Shown here piece by piece: positions 4,565-5,865 of a DNA stretch of 5,865 nucleotides; the stretch's first letter is position 1; every line of letters starts with the position of its first letter. The DNA is taken from positions 1 through 5,865 of the forward strand of contig CAIKKO010000222.1 of NCBI GenBank assembly GCA_903828025.1, written 5' to 3'. The notes under the pieces are model-generated. The model was not told where the DNA came from. It ran no database searches and saw only the letters and a list, made by a program, of their open reading frames with translations. This stretch comes from an uncultured Sphingomonadales bacterium (lineage in GTDB: Bacteria; Pseudomonadota; Alphaproteobacteria; Sphingomonadales; Sphingomonadaceae). Made by a program: the position numbers and the translations under genes.

Positions 4565-5865
4565 CTATCGCGCGGCGCCCACCAGCACGCCCGGCTTGAC
4601 CGAAAGCAGCGCCTGCAGCCGCGCTTTAAACGCTGCCGCTTGCTTGGGATCGACAGTCTGCTGGCGCTGGACCATGCGCACCGACATCGGATCAACCGTC
4701 TGACCGCCGCGATAGACCTCGTAGTGTAGATGCGCGCCGGTCGAAAGGCCGGTAGACCCGACATAGCCAATGATCTGCCCGCGCCGCACCGCCATCCCGG
4801 GTGCCACCGCGATCCGGCTCATGTGGCCATAGCCGGTGGCAATGCCGCCGCCATGGTCAAGCTTTACATAGTTGCCGTGCCCGCCGTGCCAGCCGGCATA
4901 TTCCACGCGGCCATCGGTGACCGCATAGATCGGTGATCCCCATGCGGCGGCGAAATCGACGCCCGCGTGCATGCGCACATAACCCAGAATGGGATGGCGC
5001 CGCATGCCGTAGCCCGAAGTGATATGCCCGGCGACCGGGGCTCCGAACAGACCGCTCTCGCTCTGGCCCGCGCCAGTCAAATCCGCAAGCGACGTGAATG
5101 TGCCGTCGCCGCCCCAGCGCAGCAGTTGTGCGCGCGGCTGTCCGCCCCGCAGCACCCCTGCATAGAGCAGCTCGCCCGCCTGCCCCTCGCCATCTGCGGC
5201 GTGCTTGTAGGAAACTACGAGATCGAATTCGTCGGTCGGCGCAATGTCATCGAATGGCAGCGCGTGATCAATGGCGCGGAGATAGTCCTGCACCGCGCTC
5301 GGTGGAGCCCCAGCCGCCCGTGCTGAGCGATATAGGCTGGCGCCAATGACCCCACGCAGCCTCATCGGGATCAGATCGACTACGATCGGTTTGCGCGAGA
5401 GCGTCAGGCCCCCACCCTGTCGGGCAATGGCCAGTGCGAGATCGAACCGGGGGCGAAACGTGATGGCTGTCAGCGGGCGCGGATCCGATGGGCTGATGCG
5501 CGCGCCGAGCGTGATCGCAAAGCGCGTTCCCGGCGGAATCTCGGCCAGGGGAACGGCGCTTGCCACCATTGCCGCAACCTGACCGGCATCACCGGTGCCG
5601 ACCCCGGCCCGCTGCAGCATGCGCGGCAGGCTGTCGTTCTCGCCAAGGGTCGCCGAGAGTTGGATTTCGGGTCGTTCGGGCGCGGCGGCCATGCGGATCA
5701 CGGCCTCGCCTGCTGCGAAGTGGCGACCTTGCGTCGCACCGGCAGCGAAGGGTTGTAGCGACTGCGCGCGAAACTCGGCCTGTGCCGCTTCGTCGAGCGC
5801 GACGAGCGGGGCGGCTTCAACGGGGGCGAAGCGGGGCCAGAACATCAGCGCGAGCACAATCAGGC
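4565..5865 (-). CDS. M23 family metallopeptidase (LytM/MepM-like murein endopeptidase), N-terminus outside window
   Basis: A secreted or membrane-anchored peptidase that cuts peptidoglycan cross-links in the periplasm. Numbering is from the GTG at 5857. Residues 1-9 are hydrophobic and preceded in frame by Leu-Ile, so this is the end of a signal or membrane anchor and the gene starts beyond the right edge. Residues about 65-117 resemble the N-terminal LysM/OapA-like domain of MepM relatives (GENDSLPRMLQRAG). Residues about 165-248 match the middle domain (GVIGASLYRSARAAG, then DDIAPTDEFDLVVSY). The LytM domain spans about 268-392: SGYGMRRHP (281-289), HAGVD (H297, D301), YGHMS (H345) and GAHLHYEV (H376, H378). 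All zinc ligands and catalytic His residues are intact, so it should be active, unlike degenerate EnvC/NlpD-type activators. It ends in TAG 55 bases before hemB, with no terminator between, so some read-through into hemB is possible. Confidence 0.93.
   Translation of the reverse strand, partial: LIVLALMFWPRFAPVEAAPLVALDEAAQAEFRAQSLQPFAAGATQGRHFAAGEAVIRMAAAPERPEIQLSATLGENDSLPRMLQRAGVGTGDAGQVAAMVASAVPLAEIPPGTRFAITLGARISPSDPRPLTAITFRPRFDLALAIARQGGGLTLSRKPIVVDLIPMRLRGVIGASLYRSARAAGAPPSAVQDYLRAIDHALPFDDIAPTDEFDLVVSYKHAADGEGQAGELLYAGVLRGGQPRAQLLRWGGDGTFTSLADLTGAGQSESGLFGAPVAGHITSGYGMRRHPILGYVRMHAGVDFAAAWGSPIYAVTDGRVEYAGWHGGHGNYVKLDHGGGIATGYGHMSRIAVAPGMAVRRGQIIGYVGSTGLSTGAHLHYEVYRGGQTVDPMSVRMVQRQQTVDPKQAAAFKARLQALLSVKPGVLVGAAR

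Noticed and set aside
3940..4599. Plus-strand open frame of 219 codons opposite hemB
   Set aside because: hemB is unmistakable on the other strand; this is a codon-bias shadow.
1..5865. CRISPR arrays, insertion sequences, tRNA genes, phage or defence systems
   Set aside because: No spaced repeats, transposase motifs, cloverleaf-like segments or defence-type domains were seen. All substantial coding space is taken by known chromosomal families.

Overview
The window looks like a piece of an alphaproteobacterial chromosome, most likely a sphingomonad (Sphingomonas, Novosphingobium or Erythrobacter type). The evidence is the high GC content by eye, the family variants seen (ClpA with an IGF loop and a Lys-rich tail, an Asp-type HemB, a DUF1275 protein), and an FNR/FixK-type box of the kind alphaproteobacteria use for oxygen control. 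The genus is inferred from general resemblance; no search was run. Gene density is high and there are no mobile elements, tRNA/rRNA genes, CRISPR arrays or long repeats.

Left part, plus strand: the C-terminal half of clpA (1-801, cut by the left edge) ends at a strong intrinsic terminator (833-864). A non-coding stretch of about 215 bases follows. It carries a perfect FNR-type palindrome (1003-1016) and a weaker second copy (920-933). Next come a truncated hemoglobin with a TTG start (1082-1483) and, 36 bases later, a DUF1275 (YoaK-type) membrane protein (1520-2158), probably one transcription unit.

Right part, minus strand, read from right to left: a periplasmic M23 (LytM/MepM-like) peptidoglycan endopeptidase (4565 to beyond the right edge), hemB (3514-4509), a RimJ/RimL-type GNAT acetyltransferase (2984-3517), a gamma-class carbonic anhydrase-like protein (2404-2973) and a DUF167 protein (2136-2423). 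The last four are packed with overlaps or a 10-base gap, so they look like one translationally coupled operon led by hemB. The end of this operon overlaps the end of the DUF1275 gene tail to tail by 23 bases.

Functionally the window is mostly housekeeping: protein quality control, wall remodelling, tetrapyrrole synthesis and small accessory enzymes. The one regulatory story that stands out is a probable oxygen- or NO-responsive promoter driving a heme protein and a membrane protein of unknown function. I found no convincing new multi-gene system.
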